A stretch of DNA of 15,738 nucleotides from Rhodospirillaceae bacterium (GCA_002717185.1 PBDC01000104.1:1-15738), one strand, 5' to 3'; shown: positions 1 through 8,653, numbered from the stretch's first letter. Notes: generated by a model from the letters alone, not told the origin. Translations and numbers: made by a program.

Positions 1-1685
1 CATTCGACTGCGTCGATATCTATATCCCAAGTCTTGGCGGCGCACTCACGAAGTTGCAAGATGCAATCTTCTGCAGCCTCTATAACAACGGCGCCTAACG
101 CGAACGTCACACGGCTACCGCCTGTGTGGCGGTTGAATGCAGTCGCCGTGGTATCACCGATTACCGCCCGCACTTGATCAATATTGATACCGAATATTTC
201 AGCAGCCATAATACAAAGCGAAGCACGCGACCCGCCAATATCCGGCGCACCAGAGGTCACCGTGATGGTGCCATCTTCGTTTACGCTGACCGACGCACTC
301 GATTCTCCTCCCACATTGAACCAATAACCCGACGCAATGCCGCGCCCCTGGTTCGCTCCCAAAGGCTCAGACATCTGCGGATGGTTCTTGGCTGCTTCCA
401 GCGTCTCTTCAAATCCGACGACACCAAGCGTCGGGCCATAGGCCGTCCGCGTCCCCTGTTTGGCCGCATTTTTCTCGCGGAGTGCCAAAGGATCAATATT
501 TAGCTTTTTTGCGAGCTCGTCGATCGCACTTTCGATACCGAACGCTGCAATTGGCGCCCCCGGCGCCCGATATGAGATAGCTTTAGGGCGATTGGTCACC
601 ACATCGTAACCGACAGCCTTCACGTTCTCGATATCGTAGGGCGTGAAGCCACACATGCAGCCAAGATGCACTGGAGCCCCCGGAAATGCACCGGCGAAGA
701 ACCGCAGATCTGCCTCGGCTGCGGTAATCATCCCGTCCTTCTTAGCTCCAACCTTGATCGTCATGTAGGAACCCGAAGTCGGACCTGTACCTCGGAAAAC
801 TTCGTCGCGTGTCATAACCATCTTGATCGGTAGGCCTGACTTTTTCGACAGCAATAGTGCCACCGGTTCAAGATAAACCGTCGTCTTTCCGCCAAACCCA
901 CCGCCGATTTCCGCTGGCGTAACCTTAATGTCGCCAATATTCATATTTAGCAGACCGGCGCAGTACTGCCGAACCATGAAATGTCCTTGGCTGCTGCACC
1001 AGATATTCGCCTGACCATCCGCCGCCATGCTGGCGACAACAGCATGCGGCTCGATATAACCTTGATGGATACCTTCGGTATCGTAGTGCCGTTCCACGAT
1101 TAAATCAGCCGACTCAAAACCAGCGTCAGTATCGCCGATCGCAAACTCTACCCGCTTTGCGACATTCGACGGTTTTTCCGGCTTCGGGTCTACTCCACCG
1201 GTGAACAAATCGTCATGCAGGATCGGCGCATCTTCAGCCATGGCTTCAAGTACGCCGGTCACATGCGGCAGCACTTCATACTCGACCTCGATGAGGGACA
1301 ACGCTTCAGTGGCTATAGCGGCATTCGTCGCGGCCACGGCGCCGACAGCGTGACCGTCGTACAATACCTTTTCACGCGCCATCAAATTTTGTGAAAGATG
1401 GCGGTAGTTCGGCGGCGAACTTCCCTTTGTCGCCTCAGCGGGCAGAATTTCCGGGAAGTCGGCCGAGGTCACAACAGCTTTAACACCGGCAAGGGCCTCG
1501 GCCTTTTTCGTATTTATACCGCGGATGCGCGCATGCGCATGGGGGCTGCGCAAGATTTTGCCAACAAGCATACCGGGAAGCGAGAAATCGGCACCGAACG
1601 CAGCGCGCCCTGTTACCTTATCTACACCGTCCGGACGGATCGTCCGGGTTCCGATCCACCTATACCCGTTGGTATCTCCGTCCAT
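1..1685 (-). CDS. Molybdopterin-binding subunit of a xanthine dehydrogenase-family hydroxylase (partial, 3' end missing)
   Basis: Large, molybdenum-cofactor subunit of a molybdenum hydroxylase that would oxidise a substrate C-H bond with water and pass electrons to the 2Fe-2S and FAD partners. I read an open frame of 561 codons from the ATG at 1685 to the window edge, with no stop; the family usually has about 750-800 residues, so the C-terminal quarter, including the GxGE catalytic glutamate, lies outside. Visible marks are the N-terminal SPHAHARI motif near residue 47, the cofactor-binding EIGGGFGGK at about 259-267, and the active-site loop YRAPGAP at about 372-378. This loop differs from the AYRCSFR loop of CO dehydrogenase, so CO is not the expected substrate. 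The start lies 2 bases after the stop of the 2Fe-2S subunit, implying coupled translation. The substrate cannot be told from the sequence; purines, aldehydes, N-heterocycles and aromatic acyl-CoAs are all possible in this family. Confidence 0.93.
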   Translation of the reverse strand, partial: MDGDTNGYRWIGTRTIRPDGVDKVTGRAAFGADFSLPGMLVGKILRSPHAHARIRGINTKKAEALAGVKAVVTSADFPEILPAEATKGSSPPNYRHLSQNLMAREKVLYDGHAVGAVAATNAAIATEALSLIEVEYEVLPHVTGVLEAMAEDAPILHDDLFTGGVDPKPEKPSNVAKRVEFAIGDTDAGFESADLIVERHYDTEGIHQGYIEPHAVVASMAADGQANIWCSSQGHFMVRQYCAGLLNMNIGDIKVTPAEIGGGFGGKTTVYLEPVALLLSKKSGLPIKMVMTRDEVFRGTGPTSGSYMTIKVGAKKDGMITAAEADLRFFAGAFPGAPVHLGCMCGFTPYDIENVKAVGYDVVTNRPKAISYRAPGAPIAAFGIESAIDELAKKLNIDPLALREKNAAKQGTRTAYGPTLGVVGFEETLEAAKNHPQMSEPLGANQGRGIASGYWFNVGGESSASVSVNEDGTITVTSGAPDIGGSRASLCIMAAEIFGINIDQVRAVIGDTTATAFNRHTGGSRVTFALGAVVIEAAEDCILQLRECAAKTWDIDIDAVE

Positions 1686-1687
1686 GC

Positions 1688-2164
1688 TTACGCCCCTTTT
1701 GCCTCTTCTGCTACCTCGAGAACCGACCGGATAATCTTATCGTAACCGGTACAGCGACAGAGATTGCCAGCAAGCCAGTAACGTACTTCGGTCTCAGTCG
1801 GATCCGGGTTCTTCTCCAGCAATGCCTTTGCGGCAACCAGGAAGCCTGGAGTACAGATACCGCATTGCAAAGCAGCGTTTTCTAGGAACTTCTGCTGCAG
1901 CGGATGTAATTGATCGCCATCAGCCATGCCCTCGATCGTTTCGATCGACTTGCCCTCTGCTTCCACACCCATAACCAGACAGGAACAAACTACCCGGTCA
2001 TCCACCATCACGCTGCAAGCTCCGCAGTCACCAGAAGCGCAGCCTTCCTTGCTCCCGGTCAGTTGCAACTCGTCCCTCAAAACATCGAGCAATGTTTGCT
2101 GAGTCTCACAGAGGAACTCTACGGGTTCGCCATTGATTGTTGTCGTAACATGATTTTTAGCCAT
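1688..2164 (-). CDS. 2Fe-2S subunit of a xanthine dehydrogenase-family hydroxylase (CoxS-like)
   Basis: Small electron-transfer subunit of 158 residues that carries two 2Fe-2S clusters and links the molybdenum site to FAD. The plant-ferredoxin-like N-terminal cluster is bound by Cys42, Cys47, Cys50 (CASGDCGAC) and Cys62. The C-terminal cluster motif is present as CGIC (101-104) and CRC (136-138), followed by TGY. All eight cluster cysteines are in place, and the length is typical of CoxS/HcrC/IorA-like proteins. The gene starts 3 bases after the FAD-subunit stop and ends 2 bases before the Mo subunit, so the three form one transcription unit in the order M-S-L. A GGGGAG ribosome binding site lies in the last codons of the upstream gene. 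Confidence 0.96.
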   Translation of the reverse strand: MAKNHVTTTINGEPVEFLCETQQTLLDVLRDELQLTGSKEGCASGDCGACSVMVDDRVVCSCLVMGVEAEGKSIETIEGMADGDQLHPLQQKFLENAALQCGICTPGFLVAAKALLEKNPDPTETEVRYWLAGNLCRCTGYDKIIRSVLEVAEEAKGA

Positions 2165-2167
2165 CGG

Positions 2168-3034
2168 TTAACTCCCCGCCCGCTCGAGCGCGATTGCGGC
2201 CGCCCGGCGCGCCAGGACGCCAGAGACCTTGGTCCGGAATTCTACAGTGCCCCGCTTATCGTCAATAGGGCTCGCGGCCGCGCGCGCCGCCGCGTCAAGA
2301 TTAGCCATTGCGGCCTCATCGACCTTGGTTCCGATAAGCGCGTCCGCACAATCTTTGACCAATAGCGCCGTAGGCGCGACTGCTCCCAACGACACCCGCG
2401 CGTCGGTGCAAGTTCCGCCCTCGTCGAGGGTTAGGCACACACCGGCGCCCACAACGGCAATATCCATCTCCGTGCGCGGAATAAAACGCAGATACGCGTC
2501 ACCAGTACGCGAAGCCTGCTTCGGCAGCTTGATAGTGACAACGATCTCGCCATTTGCCAAAGACGTCTGTCCTGGTCCGGTACAGATATCTTCGACAGGG
2601 ACATCCCGGCGACCATTCGGCCCAGCAACCGTGCAAATTGCACTGGCTGCGATCATCGCAGGTACGCTGTCCGCTGCCGGCGAAGCGTTGCACAAGTTTC
2701 CACCAAGCGATGCACGACCTTGAATCTGGGTCGATCCGACCAGATCCATCGCTTCGATGACACCAGTCCACATTCCCAGAAGGTCGGCATCCTCGTGCAA
2801 TTCCGCACTCGGCACCGCGGCGCCAATTGTGTACGCACCGTCATTTACCGAATACGTCGTCATCTCTTCAATATTCTTGACGTCGACAACGAGTTCTGGC
2901 GCGACCATACCAGCCCGCAATTGAACCAAAAGGTCCGTGCCACCCGCGAGCACTCGAGCTTTCCCGCTTGCGCCTGCAAGCAATGCCGATGCTTCGTCAA
3001 CCGAACTAGGCGCTTCGTATCGCATACCGTTCAT
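2168..3034 (-). CDS. FAD-binding subunit of a xanthine dehydrogenase-family hydroxylase (CoxM-like)
   Basis: Medium subunit of 288 residues that binds FAD and hands electrons to the final acceptor. The PCMH-type FAD motifs are visible: AGGTDLL at 30-36 and the second FAD loop at about 100-122, containing STQIQGRASLGGN followed by NASPAAD. The C-terminal CO-dehydrogenase-flavoprotein-like domain follows from about residue 175. I chose the ATG at 3034 because AAGGGAG lies 4 bases upstream; an in-frame start at 3055 exists, but that would place the Shine-Dalgarno inside the coding region. It is the first gene of the three-gene operon, and its leader contains an 8-bp dyad at 3070-3093. Confidence 0.94.
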   Translation of the reverse strand: MNGMRYEAPSSVDEASALLAGASGKARVLAGGTDLLVQLRAGMVAPELVVDVKNIEEMTTYSVNDGAYTIGAAVPSAELHEDADLLGMWTGVIEAMDLVGSTQIQGRASLGGNLCNASPAADSVPAMIAASAICTVAGPNGRRDVPVEDICTGPGQTSLANGEIVVTIKLPKQASRTGDAYLRFIPRTEMDIAVVGAGVCLTLDEGGTCTDARVSLGAVAPTALLVKDCADALIGTKVDEAAMANLDAAARAAASPIDDKRGTVEFRTKVSGVLARRAAAIALERAGS

Positions 3035-3069
3035 GTCACTCCCTTGCCTTTCCAATCCTGCGACCCAAC

Positions 3070-3093
3070 CGAGCTGGCAATCGTCCCAGCTCG
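3070..3093. repeat. Inverted repeat in the leader of the molybdenum hydroxylase operon
   Basis: Perfect 8-bp arms (CGAGCTGG and CCAGCTCG) separated by 8 bases, 36 bases upstream of the FAD-subunit start and about 25 bases upstream of its Shine-Dalgarno. No T tract follows on either strand, so it is not a classic terminator. It could be a protein operator or an RNA hairpin in the 5' leader. A 10-bp perfect palindrome, TTCCCGGGAA, lies close by at 3111-3120. Confidence 0.5.
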
Positions 3094-3663
3094 TCCAACC
3101 CGCATGGCCCTTCCCGGGAATTTATTCTTGTCCCGCTAAGCACCTGACGCGATTTCGTTAATGTCGCTCCGGATATTATTCACTGCTGCGCGACGACCCC
3201 ACGTCGGACCCGTCCAACCCTCAGCAAAATCCACCCCCAAAATATACAGCCCCGCACCAGCCGCTTCAAGCGTCGCTCGAAAATGACACTCTCAGCGGAT
3301 CAGAATACCCGCCAACGCAAAAGTTCCGACATAGTGAGAGGATGTACCTCCGAGCCACCGCGAGGCGCAAAGGAAACCCTATATCAGGCGACCACGGCAC
3401 GGGAACCTGGCTAGAAACGAATGTCACGTTTAAATCGAAACTCCGACGATCAAACTTTAACACGCAAGAGCTGTTCCCCTGGGGCGTGAAATTACAGAAC
3501 TTCGCGACTTTTGGCCGAGTCTTTGTGCTCGATTTCAAACAGCCTGATTATGCATGTTTCGGGTTTTCCATCGAATGAGTGCCTACGCTCGACTACCCGA
3601 ATACCAACCCGACGAAGTTGGATTTTCACCTCTTTCAAGAACTGGTCACAATGACGCTTGACC

Positions 3664-3690
3664 GCGCCCGACTAGCTGCCAGCTAGGCGC
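3664..3690. repeat. Hairpin-forming inverted repeat downstream of mccB
   Basis: CTAGCT (3672-3677) and AGCTAG (3681-3686) flank a 3-base loop. The stem can be extended by GCGC (3664-3667) with GCGC (3687-3690) across a small asymmetric bulge. It lies about 115 bases past the mccB stop on the transcribed strand. There is no T run on either side, so termination is uncertain. Confidence 0.35.
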
Positions 3691-3806
3691 TCTAGCTTGT
3701 ACAAAACGCGGCAACGAAGAAACTAATAATACAAACTTGTCATTCGACATCGCATATCACTAAATCGACAGCGACGAGCGGCTAAACCTTTAATCCAGAG
3801 CCACCT

Positions 3807-5414
3807 TTACATCCGGAAAACGCCGAACTTCGTCGGTTCAATCGACTTATTCAGAGCGGTGGAGATGCCAAGACCTAGCACTCGCCGCGTTTCTGCCGGA
3901 TCAATAACACCGTCATCCCATAGGCGTGCTGTCGCATAGTAGGGATGTCCTTCTCGTTCATACTGTTCGCGAATAGGCGCTTTGAAGGTCTCCTCATCCT
4001 TTGCGCTCCAGTCCTCACCCCGGGCCTCCAGCGCGTCGCGCCGCACCGTTGCAAGCACGCTTGCCGCTTGTGTACCGCCCATCACCGAAATTCGTGCATT
4101 TGGCCACATCCAAAGGAAACGGGGTGAATAGGCGCGCCCGCACATGCCGTAATTACCAGCCCCGAAGGAGCCGCCGATGATGATAGTAAATTTGGGGACG
4201 TTCGCACAGGCAACAGCCGTAACCATCTTCGCGCCATCCTTGGCGATACCGCCGGCCTCATACTTTTCGCCAACCATGAACCCAGCAATATTTTGCAGAA
4301 AAATTAATGGGATACCGCGCTGAGCGCATAACTCAATGAAATGCGCCGCTTTCAACGCCGATTCAGAAAAAAGAATGCCATTGTTTGCGACTATGCCAAC
4401 CGGATAACCAAAAATATGGGCAAAACCGCAAACCACGGTAGTGCCGTAGAGTTGCTTGAACTCGTCTAACTCGCTGCCGTCAACAATACGCGCTATCACC
4501 TCACGTACATCGTAGGGCTTGCGCGGATCGGTCGGTATGACGCCATACAATTCATCGGTAGGATAAAGCGGCTCTACCGGAGGCCGCGTCTTGAGCTGCG
4601 CTGGCTTGGTTCGATTCAAATTAGAGACGATATTGCGCGCGATCGCCAGCGCGTGCCTATCATCGACCGCAAAATGATCGGTCACGCCAGAAGTCCTCGA
4701 ATGCAAATCGGCGCCGCCCAGTGCCTCTGCCGACACGACCTCGCCTGTTGCCGCCTTTACCAACGGAGGGCCACCGAGGAAGATTGTGCCTTGCTCTTTG
4801 ACAATAATAGACTCATCCGACATCGCGGGTACGTAGGCACCGCCCGCCGTACAAGAACCCATGACCGCGGCGATCTGCGGAATACCAAGCCCGCTCATCG
4901 TCGCCTGATTGTAAAAAATGCGGCCGAAATGTTCTCGGTCAGGAAAGATACCGTCCTGTTGCGGGAGATTAGCGCCACCGGAATCGACCAGATAAATACA
5001 GGGTAGATTGTTCTCGCGGGCGACTTCCTGGGCACGCAGATGTTTCTTGACCGTCATCGGATAGTAAGTGCCGCCCTTTACTGTCGCATCGTTAGCAACG
5101 ATTACGCATTCCGTGCCCGAAACAACGCCGACACCGGTTACAATACCGGCCGCCGCTATGTTGTCCTCGTACATACCGTATGCGGCCATCGACGACAGCT
5201 CGAGAAATGGTGCGCCCGGATCGCATAGCTCCCTGACCCGCTCGCGCACAAGAAGTTTGCCACGCGCCAAATGACGCTTCCGCGATGCCTCAGAGCCGCC
5301 CAACGCTATTTCTGCTGATTTCTCGCGTAAATCGGCAACGAGTGCTTCCAGCGCAGCCGAGTTTTCCTTGAAGTCCTTAGCGCGAGGCTTAAGCGTAGAT
5401 TTGATAACCGTCAT
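3807..5414 (-). CDS. mccB: Methylcrotonyl-CoA carboxylase, carboxyltransferase (beta) subunit
   Basis: Carboxyltransferase of 535 residues that moves CO2 from carboxybiotin to 3-methylcrotonyl-CoA, giving 3-methylglutaconyl-CoA in leucine and isovalerate breakdown (EC 6.4.1.4, with the biotin-bearing alpha subunit). The length matches MccB/LiuB. Family hallmarks are the [20 protein letters not shown] stretch near residue 110, the [14 protein letters not shown] segment, the oxyanion-forming [17 protein letters not shown], and in the C-terminal half [19 protein letters not shown] followed by [13 protein letters not shown]. Geranyl-CoA carboxylase (AtuC) is the nearest alternative, but ivd and a LiuR-like regulator nearby favour MCC. 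The alpha subunit is not in this window. There is no clear Shine-Dalgarno before the ATG; a TATGAT -10-like hexamer at 5458-5453 suggests a possible own promoter in the 102-base gap after the phyH-like gene, but its -35 is poor. Confidence 0.92.
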   Translation of the reverse strand: MTVIKSTLKPRAKDFKENSAALEALVADLREKSAEIALGGSEASRKRHLARGKLLVRERVRELCDPGAPFLELSSMAAYGMYEDNIAAAGIVTGVGVVSGTECVIVANDATVKGGTYYPMTVKKHLRAQEVARENNLPCIYLVDSGGANLPQQDGIFPDREHFGRIFYNQATMSGLGIPQIAAVMGSCTAGGAYVPAMSDESIIVKEQGTIFLGGPPLVKAATGEVVSAEALGGADLHSRTSGVTDHFAVDDRHALAIARNIVSNLNRTKPAQLKTRPPVEPLYPTDELYGVIPTDPRKPYDVREVIARIVDGSELDEFKQLYGTTVVCGFAHIFGYPVGIVANNGILFSESALKAAHFIELCAQRGIPLIFLQNIAGFMVGEKYEAGGIAKDGAKMVTAVACANVPKFTIIIGGSFGAGNYGMCGRAYSPRFLWMWPNARISVMGGTQAASVLATVRRDALEARGEDWSAKDEETFKAPIREQYEREGHPYYATARLWDDGVIDPAETRRVLGLGISTALNKSIEPTKFGVFRM

Positions 5415-5516
5415 ACAGGGTCGTGTCCGTGAGTATGGAGAAAGTGCGCGCGATCATACCCAAATCGGGCCGAACAAACACAAAAGATTTTCCCATACGC
5501 CCGTCCCGGTAGCCAG

Positions 5517-6311
5517 CTATGCCGCCGGCCATGGACGGCCGAATACGCCCAAGCTGAAGTCGGTCCCGTCGTGACAATTTTTCCCGCGTACCAGTTCGAT
5601 CGGCATGTCGGCCCAATCAGCAGCCGAATTAGGCATCTTGCGATAGACCTGTGACGTGGCAGGCATATAGCGTAACGCCAATCCGGCTCGCCGGCGCCCA
5701 GAACTGTTGGCGGCGGAACTGTGCACGATACCAATATCATGAAGAGAGACTTGCCCCGCCTTGAGCGAAATCGTCACTGCGTCACAATCATCTATCCCTT
5801 CAGGGTCAATTTCGCGGTTCAAGGTCGAGCCAGGCCGGTCAACGAGGTGGTGCGGTTGGTATTCGCGATGCGAGCCTGGTATCACACGCATGGCACCATT
5901 TTCCGCATCTACGTCATCCAGCGCCACCCAGACCGAGACCGACTCAAGCGGCGCAACGGGCCAGAATGGACCGTCCTGGTGCCACGGGACATCGCGTGCA
6001 CTGTTGGCTGGCTTACAGAACATATGCGTAAAGAGTAGCACTAGATTCGGACCCATCACCGCTTCAGCCAGGTCAAGAATGCGCGGGTCGCACGCCAGAT
6101 CATAGAAAGCACGCTGGCCACGTATTCCATACGGTTTGCCGCCATCAAGATGCGTATTGATTAAACGGTCTGGCAGAATATCAGGATTGTCGACAAGTAT
6201 CTGTTCGAGCGCATTGCGCAACGATGCCAGTTCGTCACATGCAAGGCGGAATTCCTTCGGGATGACATAACCATCGCGCCGGTAGGCTCGAATTTCAGCC
6301 TTTTTCAACAT
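5517..6311 (-). CDS. Phytanoyl-CoA dioxygenase (PhyH) family protein
   Basis: Fe(II)- and 2-oxoglutarate-dependent oxygenase of 264 residues, of the family that includes phytanoyl-CoA hydroxylase and ectoine hydroxylase. The metal-binding facial triad is visible: His111 and Asp113 in WHQDG, and the distal His197 in a HSSAANSS stretch; the arginines at 206-208 that follow fit the 2-oxoglutarate anchor. The start at 6311 was chosen for the strong GGGAGG six bases upstream; a longer in-frame start at 6350 lacks such a site. It lies between an acyl-CoA dehydrogenase gene (127-base gap) and mccB (102-base gap), all on one strand, so a role in hydroxylating an acyl-CoA or related lipid is plausible but unproven. 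Bacterial members act on many small molecules, so the substrate is unknown. Confidence 0.88.
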   Translation of the reverse strand: MLKKAEIRAYRRDGYVIPKEFRLACDELASLRNALEQILVDNPDILPDRLINTHLDGGKPYGIRGQRAFYDLACDPRILDLAEAVMGPNLVLLFTHMFCKPANSARDVPWHQDGPFWPVAPLESVSVWVALDDVDAENGAMRVIPGSHREYQPHHLVDRPGSTLNREIDPEGIDDCDAVTISLKAGQVSLHDIGIVHSSAANSSGRRRAGLALRYMPATSQVYRKMPNSAADWADMPIELVRGKNCHDGTDFSLGVFGRPWPAA

Positions 6312-6438
6312 TGTCGCCTCCCGTCCATACAGAATGCTTAGCCCAACCACTATTAAAAACCAGCGGAGCGGTGAGAGGAAAGTGAAAGCCTCATCTTTCG
6401 CTGGCGCACATCGCCACCGGTCAGAGAAAAGTATCGTT

Positions 6439-7575
6439 TCAGTTCTTTACTATCTCGCGACCAATTATAAGACGCTGGATGTCGCTAGTTCCCTCATAGA
6501 TTTTACAGACACGCACGTCACGGTAGATGCGGGCGATCGGGAAATCCTCAAGATAGCCGACCCCACCATGCGTCTGGATCGCGTCAGAGCAAACCTTTTC
6601 CGCCATCTCCGTCGCGTAAAGCTTGGCCATCGCCGCCTCCTTGAGGCAAGGCACTCCGGCATCACGCAAACTCGCCGCATGCAGGGTAAGTTGGCGGGCC
6701 GCCTCCAGCTTGGTCGCCATATCGGCGAGCCGGAAACCAACAGCCTGGTGGTTAACGATCGCCGTGCCCATACTTTCGCGCTCCTTTGCATAACTGAGCG
6801 CAGCCTCATAGGCAGTCCGAGCCATACCTACGGCTTGCGCGGCGATCCCAATTCGGCCACCCTCCAAATTCGAAAGCGCTATCTTGTAGCCTTCACCTTG
6901 ACGGCCCAGCATCATGTCCGGTGTCAGCACCATGTCCTCAAAACGCAGCTGGCAGGTGTCGGATGCTTTCTGTCCCAGCTTTCTTTCCACGGAAGTGACC
7001 TGATATCCCACTGTATCAGTCGGCACAATGAAAGCGGAAATACCACGCTTACCCGCATCTGGGTCGGTGACTGCGAAGACGATAATAATGTCGGCGTTCT
7101 GGCCACTGGTGACAAATTGCTTCGTGCCGTTCACGATCCAGCGATTACCGTCCCGCACCGCACGCGTCCGCAGTGCTGCCGCGTCCGAACCCGCTTCAGG
7201 CTCGGTCAGCGCAAAACCGCCAAGCAGGTCGCCGCGAGCTAGCGGGCGCAAAAAGCGCTCTTTTTGTTCGTTCGTTCCGAACTTGTAAATCGGCAGGCAG
7301 GCGACCGTGTTGTGCACAGTCATGATCGTCGAACACGCGCCATCGCCGGCCGCTATCTCCTCCAACGCCATAATATAAGCGATATTGTCGGCCCCCCCAC
7401 CTTCCCATTCTGGTGGGATCAACATGCCCATCAGACCAAGTGCCCCCATTTCTCGAATGACCTCGACGGGAAATTTAGCGTCCCGATCCCATTCAGCAGC
7501 ATGCGGTGCCAGCTTTTCCGCTGCAAAGTCCCGCGCCATATCGCGAACCATGAGGTGCTCTTCGGCAAGGATCAT
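6439..7575 (-). CDS. Acyl-CoA dehydrogenase (short/branched-chain type)
   Basis: FAD enzyme of 378 residues that introduces an alpha-beta double bond into an acyl-CoA and passes electrons to ETF. Signature stretches are FALTEPEAGSDAAALRT (FAD/substrate binding), RIGIAAQAVGMA and HGGVGYLEDFP. Near the C-terminus KIYEGTSDIQR carries the catalytic glutamate (Glu361) at the position used by short- and medium-chain enzymes, unlike the ivd product in this window. The ATG at 7575 has AGGA just upstream (ACAGGAACT) and lies 16 bases past the stop of the short-chain dehydrogenase gene; a longer frame from 7635 would overlap that gene and has no support. It closes the five-gene operon. Chain length and natural substrate cannot be settled from sequence; butyryl-, isobutyryl- and 2-methylbutyryl-CoA are candidates. 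Confidence 0.93.
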   Translation of the reverse strand: MILAEEHLMVRDMARDFAAEKLAPHAAEWDRDAKFPVEVIREMGALGLMGMLIPPEWEGGGADNIAYIMALEEIAAGDGACSTIMTVHNTVACLPIYKFGTNEQKERFLRPLARGDLLGGFALTEPEAGSDAAALRTRAVRDGNRWIVNGTKQFVTSGQNADIIIVFAVTDPDAGKRGISAFIVPTDTVGYQVTSVERKLGQKASDTCQLRFEDMVLTPDMMLGRQGEGYKIALSNLEGGRIGIAAQAVGMARTAYEAALSYAKERESMGTAIVNHQAVGFRLADMATKLEAARQLTLHAASLRDAGVPCLKEAAMAKLYATEMAEKVCSDAIQTHGGVGYLEDFPIARIYRDVRVCKIYEGTSDIQRLIIGREIVKN

Positions 7576-7591
7576 AGTTCCTGTCTCCGCG

Positions 7592-8257
7592 CTACCACGG
7601 AATATCCGTACCGTCGTAGTTAATGAAACGACCATTGTCTTTGGCCTTTAGGCCCTCAATCACATCGAACATGCCGCGGACGCTGGTAATTGTGTCAATC
7701 GCTGCGGTTGGGCCACCCATGTCCGTGCGGACCCAGCCAGGGTGTAAAAGCACGCAGGCAATGCTGCGAGATTGAAGGCCATTGCCCATCACATTCACCG
7801 CCGCATTAAGGCAAGCCTTAGACGACCGGTAGATCATCCCTTCACCGGTGGCAGTTTCTGCGATACTGCCCATAACCGATGATATAAAGACCATCAGTTT
7901 GCGGTCCGACGCAGCAACGTTCTCGGTCAGAGCCGCGGCCACACGGATTGGTGCCATTGCATCAATTGACAGAACTTCAGACCAAGCGTCGTAGTCGATC
8001 TCATCATAGGCGTAGGTCCGAGGACCGAAGATACCGGCATTGTTAAGCAACAGGTCGATCGGCTCGTCATTCAGCGCTGTCACAAGGGCGTTAACAGAGG
8101 CCTGCTCCGTAACATCAAGCGGGTGCACTTCACCACTGAGACCGGCCAAACTCGGGTCTCTGCAGGTAGAAATCACGCGCCATCCAGCCGCGTTGAAACG
8201 ATCGACAAAACCGCGTCCTATACCGCGGTTTGCCCCAGTGATCAGGACTGTCGGCAT
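7592..8257 (-). CDS. Short-chain dehydrogenase/reductase (SDR)
   Basis: NAD(P)-dependent oxidoreductase of 221 residues with a Rossmann fold. Visible motifs are the dinucleotide-binding TGANRGIG (7-14), the NNAG structural motif (72-75), the catalytic serine in ISSVMGS (about 126-127), the YxxxK pair Tyr143/Lys147, and the PGWVRTDM segment (173-180). Its shape resembles the CsgA/C-factor-like branch of classical SDRs. It starts 3 bases after the MAPEG gene stop, with AGGA inside the last codons of that gene, and is followed 16 bases later by the acyl-CoA dehydrogenase. The pairing with an acyl-CoA dehydrogenase suggests oxidation or reduction of a hydroxy- or ketoacyl chain, but the substrate is unknown. 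Confidence 0.93.
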   Translation of the reverse strand: MPTVLITGANRGIGRGFVDRFNAAGWRVISTCRDPSLAGLSGEVHPLDVTEQASVNALVTALNDEPIDLLLNNAGIFGPRTYAYDEIDYDAWSEVLSIDAMAPIRVAAALTENVAASDRKLMVFISSVMGSIAETATGEGMIYRSSKACLNAAVNVMGNGLQSRSIACVLLHPGWVRTDMGGPTAAIDTITSVRGMFDVIEGLKAKDNGRFINYDGTDIPW

Positions 8258-8260
8258 AAG

Positions 8261-8653
8261 CTAAATTCCTATTATCACGAGGAAAATCATCACTTGGCCT
8301 ACGAATCCACCAAAGAAAGAGACCGTACGCAGCCAAGGAATACCGAACGTGTAAACAACCGCGTGCACGACGCGAGACCAGAAGAAAAGGGCCGTCCCCC
8401 AAGCCGTCAACTCATTGGCCATGCCACTGACATGGGCAACCAGCACCAGCGCGGCAAATGGCACCAGATTCTCAACCAGATTGGCATGCGCCTGCTTGGT
8501 TCGAGCGGACCAGCTAGGCACGTCCTTTGTGGTTTCCGGATAACCCACTGTGTCTATAAGGCCCCAAGCACCGATGCGCGCCAAAATGTAGGGGACCCAA
8601 AGCAAGGCGCACAACGCCGAGCTCCAAGCCAGCATCGTTAAATCTGTTGTCAT
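8261..8653 (-). CDS. MAPEG family integral membrane protein
   Basis: Small membrane protein of 130 residues with four predicted transmembrane segments at about 5-26, 60-78, 83-104 and 108-129. The stretch ARTKQAHANLVENLVPF (50-66), with Arg51, His56, Asn58 and Glu61, is the conserved signature between helices 1 and 2 of the MAPEG family (membrane-associated proteins in eicosanoid and glutathione metabolism). Some members are glutathione transferases or peroxidases; most bacterial ones are uncharacterised. I chose the ATG at 8653 over an adjacent in-frame GTG at 8656 because GGAGG lies six bases upstream of the ATG. It is the third gene of a packed operon and may handle lipid peroxides or reactive electrophiles, which is only an inference. 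Confidence 0.9.
   Translation of the reverse strand: MTTDLTMLAWSSALCALLWVPYILARIGAWGLIDTVGYPETTKDVPSWSARTKQAHANLVENLVPFAALVLVAHVSGMANELTAWGTALFFWSRVVHAVVYTFGIPWLRTVSFFGGFVGQVMIFLVIIGI

Larger units (their letters stand above)
3035..3806. other. Long intergenic region between mccB and the molybdenum hydroxylase operon
   Basis: About 770 bases with no gene I can support. It must hold the end of the mccB transcript and the promoter of the molybdenum hydroxylase operon, yet I see no convincing -35/-10 pair and no U-tract terminator. It contains the dyads at 3070-3093 and 3111-3120, and the hairpin at 3664-3690. Two consecutive plus-strand open stretches in one frame (3342-3578 and 3579-3686) are separated by a single stop; the second has G/C-rich third positions like real genes but resembles nothing I know. 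They may be a decayed gene or chance. Confidence 0.5.

Noticed and set aside
1..3034. Carbon monoxide dehydrogenase (coxMSL)
   Set aside because: The gene order fits, but the active-site loop reads YRAPGAP instead of AYRCSFR, so a CO substrate is not supported.
3266..3538. Minus-strand frame of 90 codons in the long gap
   Set aside because: It starts with TTG, has no Shine-Dalgarno and no known motif, and its codon use is unlike the neighbours.
6402..6416. TGGCG/CGCCA hairpin after the acyl-CoA dehydrogenase gene
   Set aside because: Only five pairs and no T tract follows, so I do not call it a terminator; a second weak stem ahead of TTTTT near 6354-6372 is equally unconvincing.
6334..7242. 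Plus-strand open frame of 302 codons
   Set aside because: It lies almost wholly antisense to the acyl-CoA dehydrogenase, with no recognisable motif or ribosome binding site.
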